Shown here in pieces: positions 1 to 11,564 of a stretch of DNA of 20,032 nt. The notes beneath the pieces are model-generated. The model saw only the letters and a program-made list of their open reading frames with translations. It did no database searches and was not told where the DNA came from. This DNA comes from Rhizophagus sp. LPA8_4_AMF (taxonomy: Eukaryota; Glomeromycota; Glomeromycetes; Glomerales; Glomeraceae): the NCBI GenBank assembly GCA_021464525.1, contig JADRCO010001356.1:1-20032 (forward strand), given 5' to 3'. Both the position numbers and the translations under genes were made by a program. Position 1 is the first letter of the stretch; each line of letters starts with the position of its first letter.

Positions 1-415
1 GCAAGTTCAATAGGCTACCAATAGGGTAGTCGATTGATAGCTGATTGATAACTTATTTATAACCTATTGATACCCTATTTAACTAATTTCGACCTGTGTA
101 AGATATCCAAGATACTATTATTTTTTTACAGTTTTGTGTTTAGCACATCTGTTCAATAAAATATTGTTTATTGGGGTGTAAAATAATTTTTCTTAATTAA
201 AAATAGTTGTGAACCAAATTTAAGCCATGGAAATTATAAAAGGCTTGTATTATATACTGCATATAAATATTAATATATGCTAATTTGCTAATGATCTGGA
301 TAAATGAATCTCTTAATAGATACTGATAATATTCACTCATTTTATACATGAATTTAAGCTCTACTTTATTTCATTATTAACTGTTCACCAATGGCTCTAG
401 TGCCACAAGGTCATA

Positions 416-531
416 TGTCATTTTGAAAGTCAAATGACACTTGAAGAAATTATATCATGTGATCTAGTAATTCTGGTCAAACCTATCAATTGCTTTATTA
501 TTCTCAAAATTGTCAAATGACCTGGTCATTT
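416..531. repeat. Clustered AAATGAC/GTCATTT hairpins
   Basis: Two short palindromes lie 75 bp apart and share one motif. The arms tgtcattt (416-423) and aaatgaca (432-439) enclose an 8-nt loop. The arms aaatgac (515-521) and gtcattt (525-531) enclose a 3-nt loop. They could be a transcription-factor site pair or the remains of an inverted-repeat element. No gene lies nearby to link them to. Confidence 0.3.
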
Positions 532-2352
532 TCTATCACCAGTTACAGAAAGATGAAAAATTATTTACACGCTGGATAGGACTGCTCTTAAATTCGTGAT
601 TTCACAGAAAGAATCCAATTGCAAGCACTATAAATATCACTATAAGAGGTTGATTTCTGTTCAAACTACACTGAAATTCACGTGATCGTGATAAATCTTA
701 CGACTTAATTAATTTTTACCAGCATTAAAACGGTAAATTGCAACTAGAGCCTGAATAATTCCGCTTTATTTCCTTTTCCTTTTTAGTTTTATTTTAAGAT
801 TTAGGATGATAGCAATTTAAGATTTTAGTCAGTTTCACTTTTATAAAGAATTCTCTCAATTATTATAAAATAGATAATAAGAACTTTACTGAACTTTCTT
901 TAATTCAAAGTAAACCGATTTAATCATTAAGATTAAAAGAGTATTAAAAGGGACACCGTTATAAATAGAGTAATTCATTATTACCATATATTTTTTTAAA
1001 ATGATTTTATGCAGGCCACTTTAGGCACGTACCTATGGTCAACCCAGGCTAGAATAAGAATAAATGGATAATACTAACTTTAGCATTTTATTCTTTTACT
1101 TGATTGATTACTTTATCAGCTACGCTCGCGATTGAATGATTAGGTATTGTATTATTGTACTAGTAGTTTAATGTTAAATTCGTTGGTAATTGAACTATTT
1201 AAGTTATTATCAATCAATAAAAAGTAGCTTTGCTGTTTTATTATGATAGTAAAATTTTTTAATGTATTATCTTTATCCTAATACTAACTGCATACTTACT
1301 TCATTCATCGAATTATCTTGAGAAAAATTATATCCACTGGTTTAGTCTTATTCGATTATTATTAGTCTTATCGACTTTTAAAACTATCTTTACCTCACGA
1401 AGTTTTTCTTATCCCATCCCGTATCTTTTTTTATTAAAAAGTATAACTTTATGTTTAAAATTTAGATAATTGTAATATACCTACAAAATGTTAGAATAAT
1501 AATTCCAATTGACATGTTTTAATTAGATGATTAGATATAGTTAAAATTATATTTAGACCTATTAAACAATTGGACACAATCTACTTCCTATAGGTCGATT
1601 CGAATGAGTGATATTATCAATTATTATCAAAGTATTTCTTTAAGTTGATGTTAAAGAATCTTTTCAAACAAAACCCATTTCCCTTTGGTTTTCCAATTAC
1701 AATCATTTTTGTTATTTTTGTTTCACTCAAAATATAATAAATATTATATTCGTTATCTCAAAATTAGTTCCTCGATTTGTTGAATTACGTTTCATTCCTC
1801 TTGACTGAAAAAATAAGTACAAAACCTTTTAAAAAAAATTATAATTTTTACAAATTTAACGATATTTATTTATGACACAAACATTTATTATAATTAATAT
1901 ATCCTAAAATGATGATTATTATTGCAAGACATAAGAATCCTTGTACCCTGTTGCTATATTTTTTTTTAAATAATAATAATACATCATTAGCTTTAAAATC
2001 GGTTAATCCGAAAAAAAAATCTTGGAAAATAATAAAAAATTAGTTTATGTCAGAATTAAATTTTTAAGTATATCGGAGTAAACCCGGTTCCAATTAATTA
2101 ACTGTTAATCGGCATGATATAATATTTTTAAATAATTAATTTTTAAAGATTTGTAATTACTAATAATATTATGCATTATTGTATAAAAAAATCATTTTTT
2201 ATTAACTCTTTTATTTAATTAGTACTCATACATCAAAATAATGATCACTTTATGAATATTAGAATTATGGATTTTGGGAAGTACAAGTTAATTTAATTAT
2301 CGGATAATTGATCTTAAAATTATAGTAAATTAATAAAGATCCAGAATAAACA

Positions 2353-2410
2353 TAAGGGATTAAGGGATGAGATCTTTATTACGTCACGAACCATGAGACT
2401 CAATCCCTTA
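2353..2410. repeat. 58-bp inverted repeat with 9-bp arms
   Basis: The perfect arms taagggatt (2353-2361) and aatccctta (2402-2410) flank a 40-bp centre containing acgtcacg. The size suggests a tiny non-autonomous element or a chance hairpin. No target-site duplication is evident. Confidence 0.3.
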
Positions 2411-3528
2411 GGGGGTGTTCAAGACATAACGTCATAATTTTTCTTAACCTTTTTTACTATTTTTTCATTTACTAGATCCTGTATAGCCACATTTTTTGCC
2501 ACTGATAAAATTTTATGATTTTCACACTTTACGCAATAATTTAATTTTAAAATACGAATTAACTGTAAAAGTGAATTAGAATTAAAAATTTTGAATTATT
2601 TTAAGAAACTCTTCAAAATTATGTTAAAACTCCAGCAAAAACTAAAGTCGCACAAAATCGCACTTCTTTGTCTAAAATCATACATTCGTTGGATGGCACA
2701 ATTCACTCATACACAAAATTTATATGTTTGGTAATATCGTAAATGTAACCCGAATGAATACAAAAGAATTGACATAATCTACATAACCTTTTTACTTAAT
2801 ATACCGTAATCTATTATTTTCATAAATATGCCAAGAATTTACATGTCAGATATACTATATTTAGATTAATTTAATTTAATTATTATTATTTACGAATGGG
2901 AATTTCAAAGTTTTCTAAATCTTTTGTGGCAAATTCATTAAAAAAAAAAAAAAATTTTTTAATACTTCCTTCCCAATGGGTTTATCATAATAAATTTAGA
3001 ACAATTTAATTAAAAGTCAATGCCAAGAAAAAAATTTTCTTTAATAGAAAGTGTGACAAAATTGTGGATAAAGTAATTGGCGGAATTTTTGCCAAGAAAT
3101 TTTTTTTTTTCTCGTTTCAGCCGCTGCTGGCGTTTTTTACTATATAAAGTGTACAATTGATGATCTACATGTTTAGCCTTTTCAATTCAATTCAATGTTA
3201 TTATTAGGACAATTCTCGAGGCGAATAATGTGAATAAGAATAATAAATGGTATTACCAATATTGTCGATATTGTATACATTTTTTGTTTGATAAATCGGC
3301 TGAAAACCCGATAAAGCTTTAAAGTTATCATTATCTACATTTTTGTACAAATATGGAAAATTTTTTGTTTTTTTTAATGGTTTTGAATATGAAACGACAA
3401 ATTACAATAAATGTAATGAACGTAATAAAAGAAAACTTTAAAAATTGACCTGTAGGTGATGTTCCGTCCTGTCGTCAAACTTATAAGTGAATTCGTCATA
3501 TGATTATTAAAAGACATTAAAAGACGAA

Positions 3529-3564
3529 CCAATAAAACCAATAAAACCAATAAAGCCAATAAAG
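3529..3564 (+). repeat. 9-bp tandem repeat, four copies
   Basis: Four consecutive 9-bp units read ccaataaaa, ccaataaaa, ccaataaag, ccaataaag. This is a short minisatellite. Read on the minus strand it gives an apparent leucine/valine-rich peptide, which is an artefact of the repeat and not a gene. Confidence 0.8.
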
Positions 3565-5463
3565 TTATTTTTGAATATGAATTTGAAAAGTTTCAGGTTT
3601 ACCATAAAGAAGCATTGTTAACACGAGGTATTTCGAAAGATATTTTTACATGCGTGAGTTGCGGTTAGCTGCATCAATACGCAGAAATGCGCATCACGGA
3701 AGTACGGAATCTGATCCATTCCCGCGACAATAGTAAAAGATAAAAAAAATTCATTTCTTTCTCTCTTTTTTTTTTCTTTCGAATAATAATAAACATATTT
3801 AATTACATGCATTTTAGTTTATTTTCTTTGATTTCATTGACTTTTCAGTTCAACCCCATTTAGAAAATACCGTATCTATCTCATTAGGTTTGATTTAATA
3901 AATTGAATTGCCTATTTATTCTTTCCCTTTTTTTTCAGTCCAAACAAATAAATCCAAAAACGTTAAATCTATTTATATAAAAGTTTGCTTACCTTTTAAA
4001 GTAATATCATAATAATTTGTTTATTCATTCATTTTATTAACCAAATAGATCATTGATGTCTTTGATATAAATTAGGAAATAGGAAATTTTGTCGGTTACT
4101 AACTTGTGAACCGAGTTAAAGTGGCACAATTTTTTATACCCATGAAAATGATGAATACTAGGGTGTTATATCGGGTACCAAATAATGTATAAACTCATAT
4201 AACGTATTAACGCATATAACAACGTAACTGTTATACTAACGATATCTGATATATATCAACAAAGGAATGAGATTTTTTTTAAAAAAAAAATAATAATAAA
4301 AGGATTATAATCAAACCAAAATGAGGGGAAAAGATTTACTAAGAATAACGTGATTATATACTTTTGTACTTCTTATTTTGATGATTTCAAAAAAAGGATC
4401 GTGAAAATATGATCAGAAATTTCTTTCTTCTTTCTAAAACGATACTTTTTCTCCTAATTTTAGCATATCCAAAATAAGTAAGTTTAAAGAAAATTTTTTT
4501 ATAACGTTTTAACCAAAAAAGAAGAAAAAAATTTTTCTAAATTTTATTATTATTGACATTCTTTGTTACCAAATAATCGACGTATGTCCCCATTTTAATA
4601 TACTATTTTAAGTATTATTTAATTAATTCCTTACAATAAATAAAAATGCAAGATTTATTACAAAAGAGACGGAAATGCCAAAAAAGAAAAATACTTTTTT
4701 TTGTTCCCTTTTTTTTTTTAAACAAATAAATTATTAATTTATAATTCCGAATATGACTGGTTTGTACCTTTTGTTTCACCTAAATAGTTATGAAAATCAA
4801 CTTTAAAAAAAGTGAACCATATGATGACGATTTACTCGCATGTAAATGTCGTACAACATTTTAATGATTATGTGTTTGGATCTTTTATGACAAAATTGGT
4901 TAGAATATTATTAGTTATTTCATCGTTATTTCGGTCTCTCCCTTTCGGGTGTTAGACCGAATTTGAAAAAATGATTCTATTTTTAAATCAATTGATTTTT
5001 TCTTGAAATAATTTATTGAATTCACAGCTGAGAATACATTGAAAAAAAAATAAATGCGAACTAAAAAATGTATTAACTAGTTGAATTTGTTTGAATGTTT
5101 TATGTGTCAATTTTTTTTGTGAATTTTTCTAAATAAATGGAATTTGAAAAAAAAAATTAAAAATAATAATATATCATCGATCATAAACTAAAAATAATTA
5201 TTAATTATTATTAATGCTCTAAGAAATGCTTCTATGGGAAAAATTTACACGATAAAACACCCAGAAATTAAATTACGTGACTATTATAATTAACCAAATG
5301 AAAAAAAAATTGTTCTCTTCTAAGTCGATGAAATTATGCAAAAAAGTATGCAAAAATGCAAAATACAAATAAAAACAAATTATTTAACAAGAAAAAAATT
5401 AAATCGTAAAAAATGTTTTTTTTTTGTTCTTTTTTCTAATAATTTTTCATGAACGAAAAATAA
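3565..5463. other. A/T-rich region downstream of the oxidase gene
   Basis: No gene is supported. At 3651-3735 there is a patch of noticeably higher G+C than its surroundings with no recognisable product. A compact hairpin lies at 4930-4961. The last 100-130 bp before the oxidase stop codon, which should be its 3' untranslated region, contain three copies of atgcaaaa (about 5334-5361) and long A/T runs. I could not place a clear polyadenylation signal for the oxidase. Confidence 0.55.
4930..4961. repeat. Small G/C-containing hairpin
   Basis: The perfect 8-bp arms ttcggtct (4930-4937) and agaccgaa (4954-4961) enclose ctccctttcgggtgtt, which can add an inner ccc/ggg pairing. The stem stands out in a very A/T-rich background. 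It could be an RNA structure or a remnant of an inverted-repeat element. No adjacent T-run or gene indicates which. Confidence 0.4.
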
Positions 5464-7512
5464 TTAATCTTCTGTTTCTAAATGTAATTCAATGGCGGTT
5501 TTACCAGGAGTACCCTTGTTTAGAACAAATAAATAATTATGTCTTCCTGGTGGGAAAATATTTGCATGTGGTGGTAATGTGATATCCATTGTATAACCTG
5601 AATCGGATTTTTGTACGTTCTCAATTTTTAATTCAACAACTCTAGAGGACATGTGTTGTGAATGTGTTATGAATCCCATATGTGATATTGAAGCAGTAAA
5701 TTCAGCGGTTGGTGAATCAAGTTCAACTTCTACGGAAATTGTTTGTCCATATTTAACAGGAACTGCATCAGCATCATTAAGTTTGGTCTGTCCAGCAACC
5801 TTTGTAATTGCGGGTCGAGGTACTCCATTTAATAAATAAGGTGGATAAAATTTTTCAGCTCTATGTTCAGTTGGATGTTCACATTGATCCATACCACAAT
5901 AATATCTGTTTGGATTACTACCAGCAACGAAAACTGTACCATCAGGAATTAAAGTAGCAGATGAATGATAAACTCTTATAATTGGATCTTCAGTGAATTT
6001 ACTCCATCTTGAACCTTTCTTTTCATGAGGATTATATAAAAGAGGATTCCTTGTTGGTTTACCAGCAGTATGAAGTCTTGGAGTTTTATTTGTAGCTTTC
6101 TTATCCCATCCTGCCATACCAGTTCCAGCACCATTAACATATAATAATTTACCATCAGGTAAATGAATAACATCAGGCATTAAACGACCAGTTTCCATAT
6201 TAGGTCCAAATTCATCTTCATCCCATTGAGGTTTTTCATCAGCAAGATTAATTCTTTCACAAGTATTTTCGGCAGGAGCGTTACGATTTTTCATATCAGT
6301 ACCACCACCACAAACAATAATTTCAGCTTGATAATTATTTTTATAAGATAAAGGAATTAAAGTACCTGTACCAGTAAGAGGATAAGTACGTGGACCACCT
6401 GGTATATCAGGTAAATGTTTTACAACTTCTTTTGATACATAATCCCAAATTTGAGCTTTCTTATTAGCAGCTAAGAATAACCAAGTTTGACCTTTTTGAC
6501 CAGGTAAAACTATAACAGTAGGATAAAGATTAAATGGGAAAGAATCCTCTAAAAATTGAATCTTTTGACCTTTTTCATGTTCTTTTGGGAAAAATTCATA
6601 AGTTGGATTTTCAATATCTTTTCTATTTATAGCACAAGCTTTTATTGAACCACCAAGATTAAATACACGACCATCAGGTAAAGTAGTCATAGTATTGTAC
6701 CATCTAGCAGAATCCAATTCATAAGGGAATTCTAACCAATCACAACTATCATCATCACAACCATCAATCAAACGAACTGATTGAAAACCATTCTTTTCAC
6801 CAGCAGTATCTTCAGCTCCACCAGTTTCCACCATTGTTCCATTGGCCAAATAAGCACCAGCCGAACAAAACGTATTTGTATGTAAACTCAATATACGATA
6901 CGTATTTGTGGTCAAATCGTACAATGTCGAATAAGCATATCTTCCATTTGCTATTAAAGCTTCTGGGTTTATACCGGCTGCAAGTTGGCGTTGAAAAAAA
7001 AAAAAAAAAAAAATAAAAATAAAAATTTTAGTAAATAAAATAAATATAATATAAAAATATAATAAATATTATTATAATACAATATGTATAATACAATATG
7101 TATATAAATATAATATAAAATTATACAATATAAAATATTATAATAATATAATGTGAAACCATATTGCAGATCATATTTATTTACCTTTATCAATAATTAA
7201 AACTTTTGTTGGTCGAATAAGGGTCATATGCATAGCAGATACACCGGTTCTATTTTGTTAATTTGTTTAATTTAATTATTAGTTATTTCCAAATAAGGCA
7301 TATAGATAAATTTGATAAGTTGCTAAAAAAAAAAAAAAAAAAATTTCTTGTACTTACTTTCCAACGAATTCCCATTTACCATCAGTAGCATCAGTAGCAT
7401 TGGAAGCACCTCTTGATATTAGTGGAACAGCATCAATAATAATATTATTATTAGCAACGAACAAGAGCGTTACCAAAACGTTTATGATTAATAATAGATT
7501 ATTAAACTTCAT
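5464..7512 (-). CDS. Secreted glyoxal oxidase-like copper-radical oxidase (three exons)
   Basis: The family oxidises small aldehydes such as glyoxal to acids and reduces O2 to H2O2 outside the cell. Exons in reading order are 7512-7358, 7249-7185 and 6977-5464. Both introns are GT...AG with T-rich 3' ends, and the joined frame is open for 577 residues, close to known glyoxal oxidases. Residues 1-20 form a hydrophobic signal peptide. The glyoxal oxidase N-terminal beta-propeller follows, with KTGVSAMH at 52-59. The C-terminal domain (DUF1929 type) starts near the EHRAEKFYPPYL segment. By family comparison the copper/radical residues are Cys111 (TFCSAG) cross-linked to Tyr167 (ARWYNT), with Tyr410 and His411 (RVYHSS) and His512 (FITHSQ). 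All are present, so the enzyme looks active. No GPI-type tail is seen. The true substrate cannot be read from the sequence. The start is the first ATG in frame with the signal peptide. Confidence 0.93.
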
Positions 7513-9428
7513 AATTATTATTTTTTTTTCTTTTTTTTACGAAGAAGAAAAATAAAAAAGAAAAATAAAAATATAAAAAAATCTTAGAAAATAAAAAAAA
7601 ATCTTATAATTTATAACGTAAAAAAATAAAAAGAATATTAATATGTTATTAAAAAAAAAATTGAAAATAAAAATGTTCGTATATGAAAAAAAATAATAAT
7701 TGTTAAAAATAAAATTGCTTTTTTTTAAAATTTTTAAGGCGTTTCTCGTTTTGATAATCGTTGATAACTTTTCTTTGACACTTTTTTCTGACAATTGATG
7801 AGATTTTAGAAATCTATCGCTCGTGTAAAATACGCAAGTTCGTATAGCAAATTTGTACCAAGGTAAAAAAAATATTTCTATAACTTTTTACTTGAATAGC
7901 AAAAGAGCTTCGTATATATTAATTTTTCACTTTTTCAAAGGGCTAAACAAATGTCAAAGAAAAAGTTGGAAAGTTAGTGAATGTTACATTGGGTATTTAT
8001 AACGTTTTGGATCATAAGAAATCATTACTAGTTAATATAAATAGTGATATACGGAGACAACAAAAATGATTTACACGGAAAAAAATTTGGGGTAAAATGA
8101 GGTAAAAACTAATTTTAGATTTAATTGTGGCTTAATGTATTATGTATAAAATAAAAATATGTATATGTATATATCGGATGAGATCCAGGCAAAATTATAA
8201 TTGAAACGATAAAATATAAACAATATGTATGATTTTTCGAGGACCAATTAAAATGCACTCCGTAATGGGATAAAAATAAATTTATTAATTCTTTTTTTTT
8301 TTCGGTCAAATAAATATGATCTTCCTATTGTATTTTTTTTTATCTTCCGTATAATAAAAAAATAAATAAACTCATGGCTGACATGCGATTTAAAAAAGAA
8401 TTGTGAATCCTTGGCAAAAATATAAAAATATAAAATTTTAACCAATAATAATTTGGAATCGATAAAGAAACAATTTTTTTGAAGTCACAACTGAAAATGA
8501 ACTGATTTATTTTATGTTTATAATATTAAATAACAAAGGGAATAACAATATTATACATAGAATTATACAAAAAGGGATTACTTTTATAAGCATGATCATT
8601 TTATGTAAGCATTTTTTTATTAATTAAATTAACATGTTATTTTTAACAACGAAAGAAATAAAGAATTATAACCTTCAAGTAAACAACCTTTACTGGAATA
8701 CAACTCCGAAGTATTATTTTTTACTATAAATGAAATTTTTAATAAATTAATCTCATTTTTTTAAAAAACAATATCACGCCACAAAAAAAACATTAAAACA
8801 AACAACGGAGAAAATTAGATTACCATTTATGGACTTTTTTATCATAATGCAATTTGTACATTTATAGATGATGTTCTGTCGTTCCTTTAATTCAATATCG
8901 GGGAAGATTAACAAATTAAATCTGATAATTAAAAGGATCATAAAGAGTTTCCCCCTTTTTCTTGTTTTACAGCTGCAAAATAATGCTCAGGTCACAATAA
9001 TGGTTTTCATCTTTTGGTAACAAAAAAAAAAACATTACTAATTGCGAGAAATGATCTAAAAAAATGATTAGATTTTTAATAATTAACTTTCTAAAGAGAA
9101 ACTTCTTTTTTTATGCCAACAAAGTATAATAAACAACTTTAAAAATAAAAAACATTTGAATATGTATGCTAACTAACAAACTGTTTCAAAGAACTTTCCA
9201 ATGATCTGCAGGTACGATTGATTGAGAAATAAGTTTTTACTATTATCGTACGATGACACACGAATGACACAATCGGAAAATTGATATTTTTTCTTATTAG
9301 AAAATTTTTTATTTCTTTTAATCAAAGAGTGCATCATCGTTCGATATTTACGGTTAATTTTCTTTGATTCTCCTAGTTCACGGAAAAAGCGAATATACTA
9401 AAAATATAGTTGAAGAATTATAATATAG
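7513..9428. other. Intergenic region upstream of the oxidase
   Basis: No gene is supported. The DNA next to the oxidase start consists of A/T homopolymer runs and should hold its promoter and 5' leader. TATA-like strings are too frequent in this composition to single one out. Short frames at 7537-7794 and 8121-8445 (minus) encode only F/I/K/Y/N-rich low-complexity peptides and are not genes. Confidence 0.6.
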
Positions 9429-9570
9429 AAATATATTGAACCATATTTAAATTAGACTGCATTATAACGAAATAAATAATATGATTCCCGGTAATAATTT
9501 CGACTATTGTTCGGATATTCGGATGAGATCGACAAAAAAATCCTAACCACATATATGGTTCAATATATTT
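9429..9570. mobile_element. MITE-like element with perfect 18-bp terminal inverted repeats
   Basis: The sequence aaatatattgaaccatat (9429-9446) is perfectly matched in inverse at 9553-9570, giving a 142-bp unit. The interior has slightly higher G+C (around 9485-9530) and no coding potential. The size and structure fit a miniature inverted-repeat transposable element. No clear target-site duplication was seen, so the family cannot be named and a stand-alone inverted repeat remains possible. Confidence 0.5.
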
Positions 9571-10529
9571 TTAATAAGGAATATCATACGTCCTTATAAT
9601 AAGTTGCTTATATATTTATGATATTAATTTAACATTCGGCGCAGTGTGGCTTTTACTTGCTTGATTGACTTTTTTGTTTCCTTTTATCGCTCTTCTTAAT
9701 TATAAACGTACCATTCCTAATTAAATGAATTTTGAAAAGAAAAAAATATTATATATATACTATTAATAGTATTTGAAATTTTTTTTCAAGATTTACAGCC
9801 AATTAAAAAACAAATTTAAACACGAATGATCTTTCGCTATACTTTTTTTTATTCTTAGAATTTAATAATAATAATAATAATAATAAAGTAGATGATTTTA
9901 TGTTATTTATTATCAGTTATTTATCATTATTAATATTAATTAATTTTGATTAATTACCAAAGAAATTTATTTTATTTTTAAAAAAAAATAAGCAAAATCT
10001 TTTTGGTGTACAACTAACATGAGGTTAGAATTATTTCGGCAACGATTTTCTTTTATCTTTAGGGAGTTATGCACATCATGTTTACCCCATGTGACATTTA
10101 CCTCAATAATTTTATAGACTGCTGATAATTTTAGTAATTTTTAGGGGAACGAACATGCAGTAATTTCACATTAAATCGTTTTAAAGAATCTATCGACAAA
10201 ACTGGATAACTTAACGTCATATAAAATTTGAAGTGATATCACAATCATTTTACTCCTCCCCTTTCTTTTTCGAATTTATTCAATGTAAAAAATGGATGGA
10301 TTTAATCATACGATAATTGCAGTTTTATTTTATCTTTCATTAATGATGAGCGAATTTTTCAAAAAAAAAAAAAAATTCCAATTAATGGTTTATTTTTATT
10401 ACTTATTGTAGTATCTTATGAAACTGTATTTGTTCACAGAATAAAAGAATACCGAGAATTGTGAAAGTGGAATCATGGATCTTGACGATCCAATATTGGG
10501 ATAAACATTATCGGGTATAATTAGTATTA
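9571..10529. other. A/T-rich intergenic DNA
   Basis: No gene, RNA gene or recognisable element was found apart from a (TAA)8 microsatellite at 9863-9887 and several A or T runs. Confidence 0.6.
9863..9887 (+). repeat. (TAA)8 microsatellite
   Basis: About eight uninterrupted TAA units. A simple sequence repeat with no coding context. Confidence 0.9.
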
Positions 10530-10705
10530 GTTATTTACTGATCTAGTAGTATATAAATGGGTTATCATCCGAAGGATGATGACCCATTTATATACTAAAC
10601 TAGGTCAGTAAATAACTTTTTTATCATCCTGGATATACTAATTGGTCCGCCAGTTTATAACTGGCGGAAAACTTCCTAGATACCAATTAGTAGCCAGGTG
10701 ATAAA
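10530..10705. repeat. Twin long hairpins (fold-back structure)
   Basis: Hairpin 1 pairs 10530-10570 with 10574-10616 across a 3-nt loop (gaa). There is one 2-nt bulge and two mismatches, and both mismatches would be G-U pairs in the plus-strand RNA. Hairpin 2 pairs about 10620-10645 with 10683-10705 and contains a perfect inner 10-bp stem, tccgccagtt (10646-10655) with aactggcgga (10659-10668). A run of six T separates the two. The motif ttatcatcc occurs in both, so alternative pairing is possible. The structure could be the ends of a fold-back transposon, a small-RNA precursor or a recombination hotspot. Nothing here is coding. Confidence 0.75.
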
Positions 10706-11564
10706 TTATGTTATATGTTATTTTGGATATTAAATATTAAATCGCATCATCATACGATCAAACCCCTGACCACAAGATCACAAGGTGAAATCATCGTGAA
10801 AGTTATTACCAAAGTGTGAACATATATGAAATTTAATATGGTTTTTATTTTGAAAAGCGAATCATCAATTTCCAGGCATTGAATCGTTATCATAATTCAT
10901 AGCATTTGACTAACGAGAAAGAAATTGAAATCTAGTGATTTCACTATAATTTTGATGATTTGAAAAACAATAAAGAGGAATAAATGATGTTTTTTGATGT
11001 TCGTTCCAATTCTTTACTGATTTCTCCATGATAGAATCTCATTTAATATTCCTAATTCTACTTCCTGAAAGAATTATTATATTCTGAAAAATAAATAAAG
11101 ATTTTTCGAAAGAGAACGTTTTTTAAATTTCTTTATTTAATTAAATAAAAATCTTAAGCGATTTTTGCCATAATGTAACTCATTAAACAAGTTAATCACA
11201 ATTTCAAAAGATTGTGAACGAGTGTTGATCGAATATTGCGAAATATTAGTGCAATTTAAGGATAATTAGGAAAAATTTAATTAATGAAAAGCGAATTACC
11301 TTTTTTAAGAAATTCTTTTTTGGGTTTACTGAAAATAGAATTCATATTGATTTGTACGACCATACTGTAATTATTAAAAAAAATCGTACCATTTTCTCGT
11401 AAAATCATACGATTCATACAAGTTTAATCGTAAAAAAATTGGTGAAAGTTAAATTTATAAATTATAAGTCTAGCAAAAATAATGAACGTGTGTGTAAAGT
11501 TTGAATAGAAATTTTTATTTTTTTATAAAAAAAAAAAAAATTAAGAACCCAAGAAATATAAAAT
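10706..11564. other. Upstream region of the transporter gene
   Basis: No gene is seen. A/T content rises towards the transporter start, with a T run and a run of 13 A just before it. This should contain the promoter and 5' leader, but no individual element can be defended. Confidence 0.55.

Larger units (their letters stand above)
1..3528. other. Gene-free A/T-rich intergenic DNA
   Basis: No open reading frame here looks like a protein, and I see no tRNA or rRNA. The stretch is dominated by A/T runs. Small structures include a cluster of AAATGAC/GTCATTT motifs at 416-439 and 515-531 that form two short hairpins, and a 9-bp inverted repeat (taagggatt/aatccctta) at 2353-2361 and 2402-2410 around a TTACGTCA motif. 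These may be remnants of old mobile elements; none can be assigned to a family. Confidence 0.6.

Noticed and set aside
1-17. The window starts with gcaagttcaataggcta, nearly identical to the end of the hAT transposase (18968-18984).
   Set aside because: The match is about 17 bp with one mismatch and does not continue convincingly. In a 20-kb A/T-rich window such a match can arise by chance.
3117-3160. A possible core promoter: pyrimidine-rich stretch, ccgctgctggcg and TATATAAAG at 3141-3149.
   Set aside because: No gene follows on the plus strand, and TATA-like strings are common in this composition.
3374-3812. Two short minus-strand frames of 61 and 64 residues.
   Set aside because: The first is driven by the 9-bp repeat, and the second contains poly-K/R from T-rich DNA. 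Neither has domain-like sequence.
5651-6173. Frames on the plus strand (5651-5839) and in a second minus frame (5976-6173).
   Set aside because: Both are shadows of the glyoxal oxidase exon.
6969-8445. Several short frames rich in F, I, Y and K.
   Set aside because: They are low-complexity translations of A/T runs in introns and intergenic DNA.
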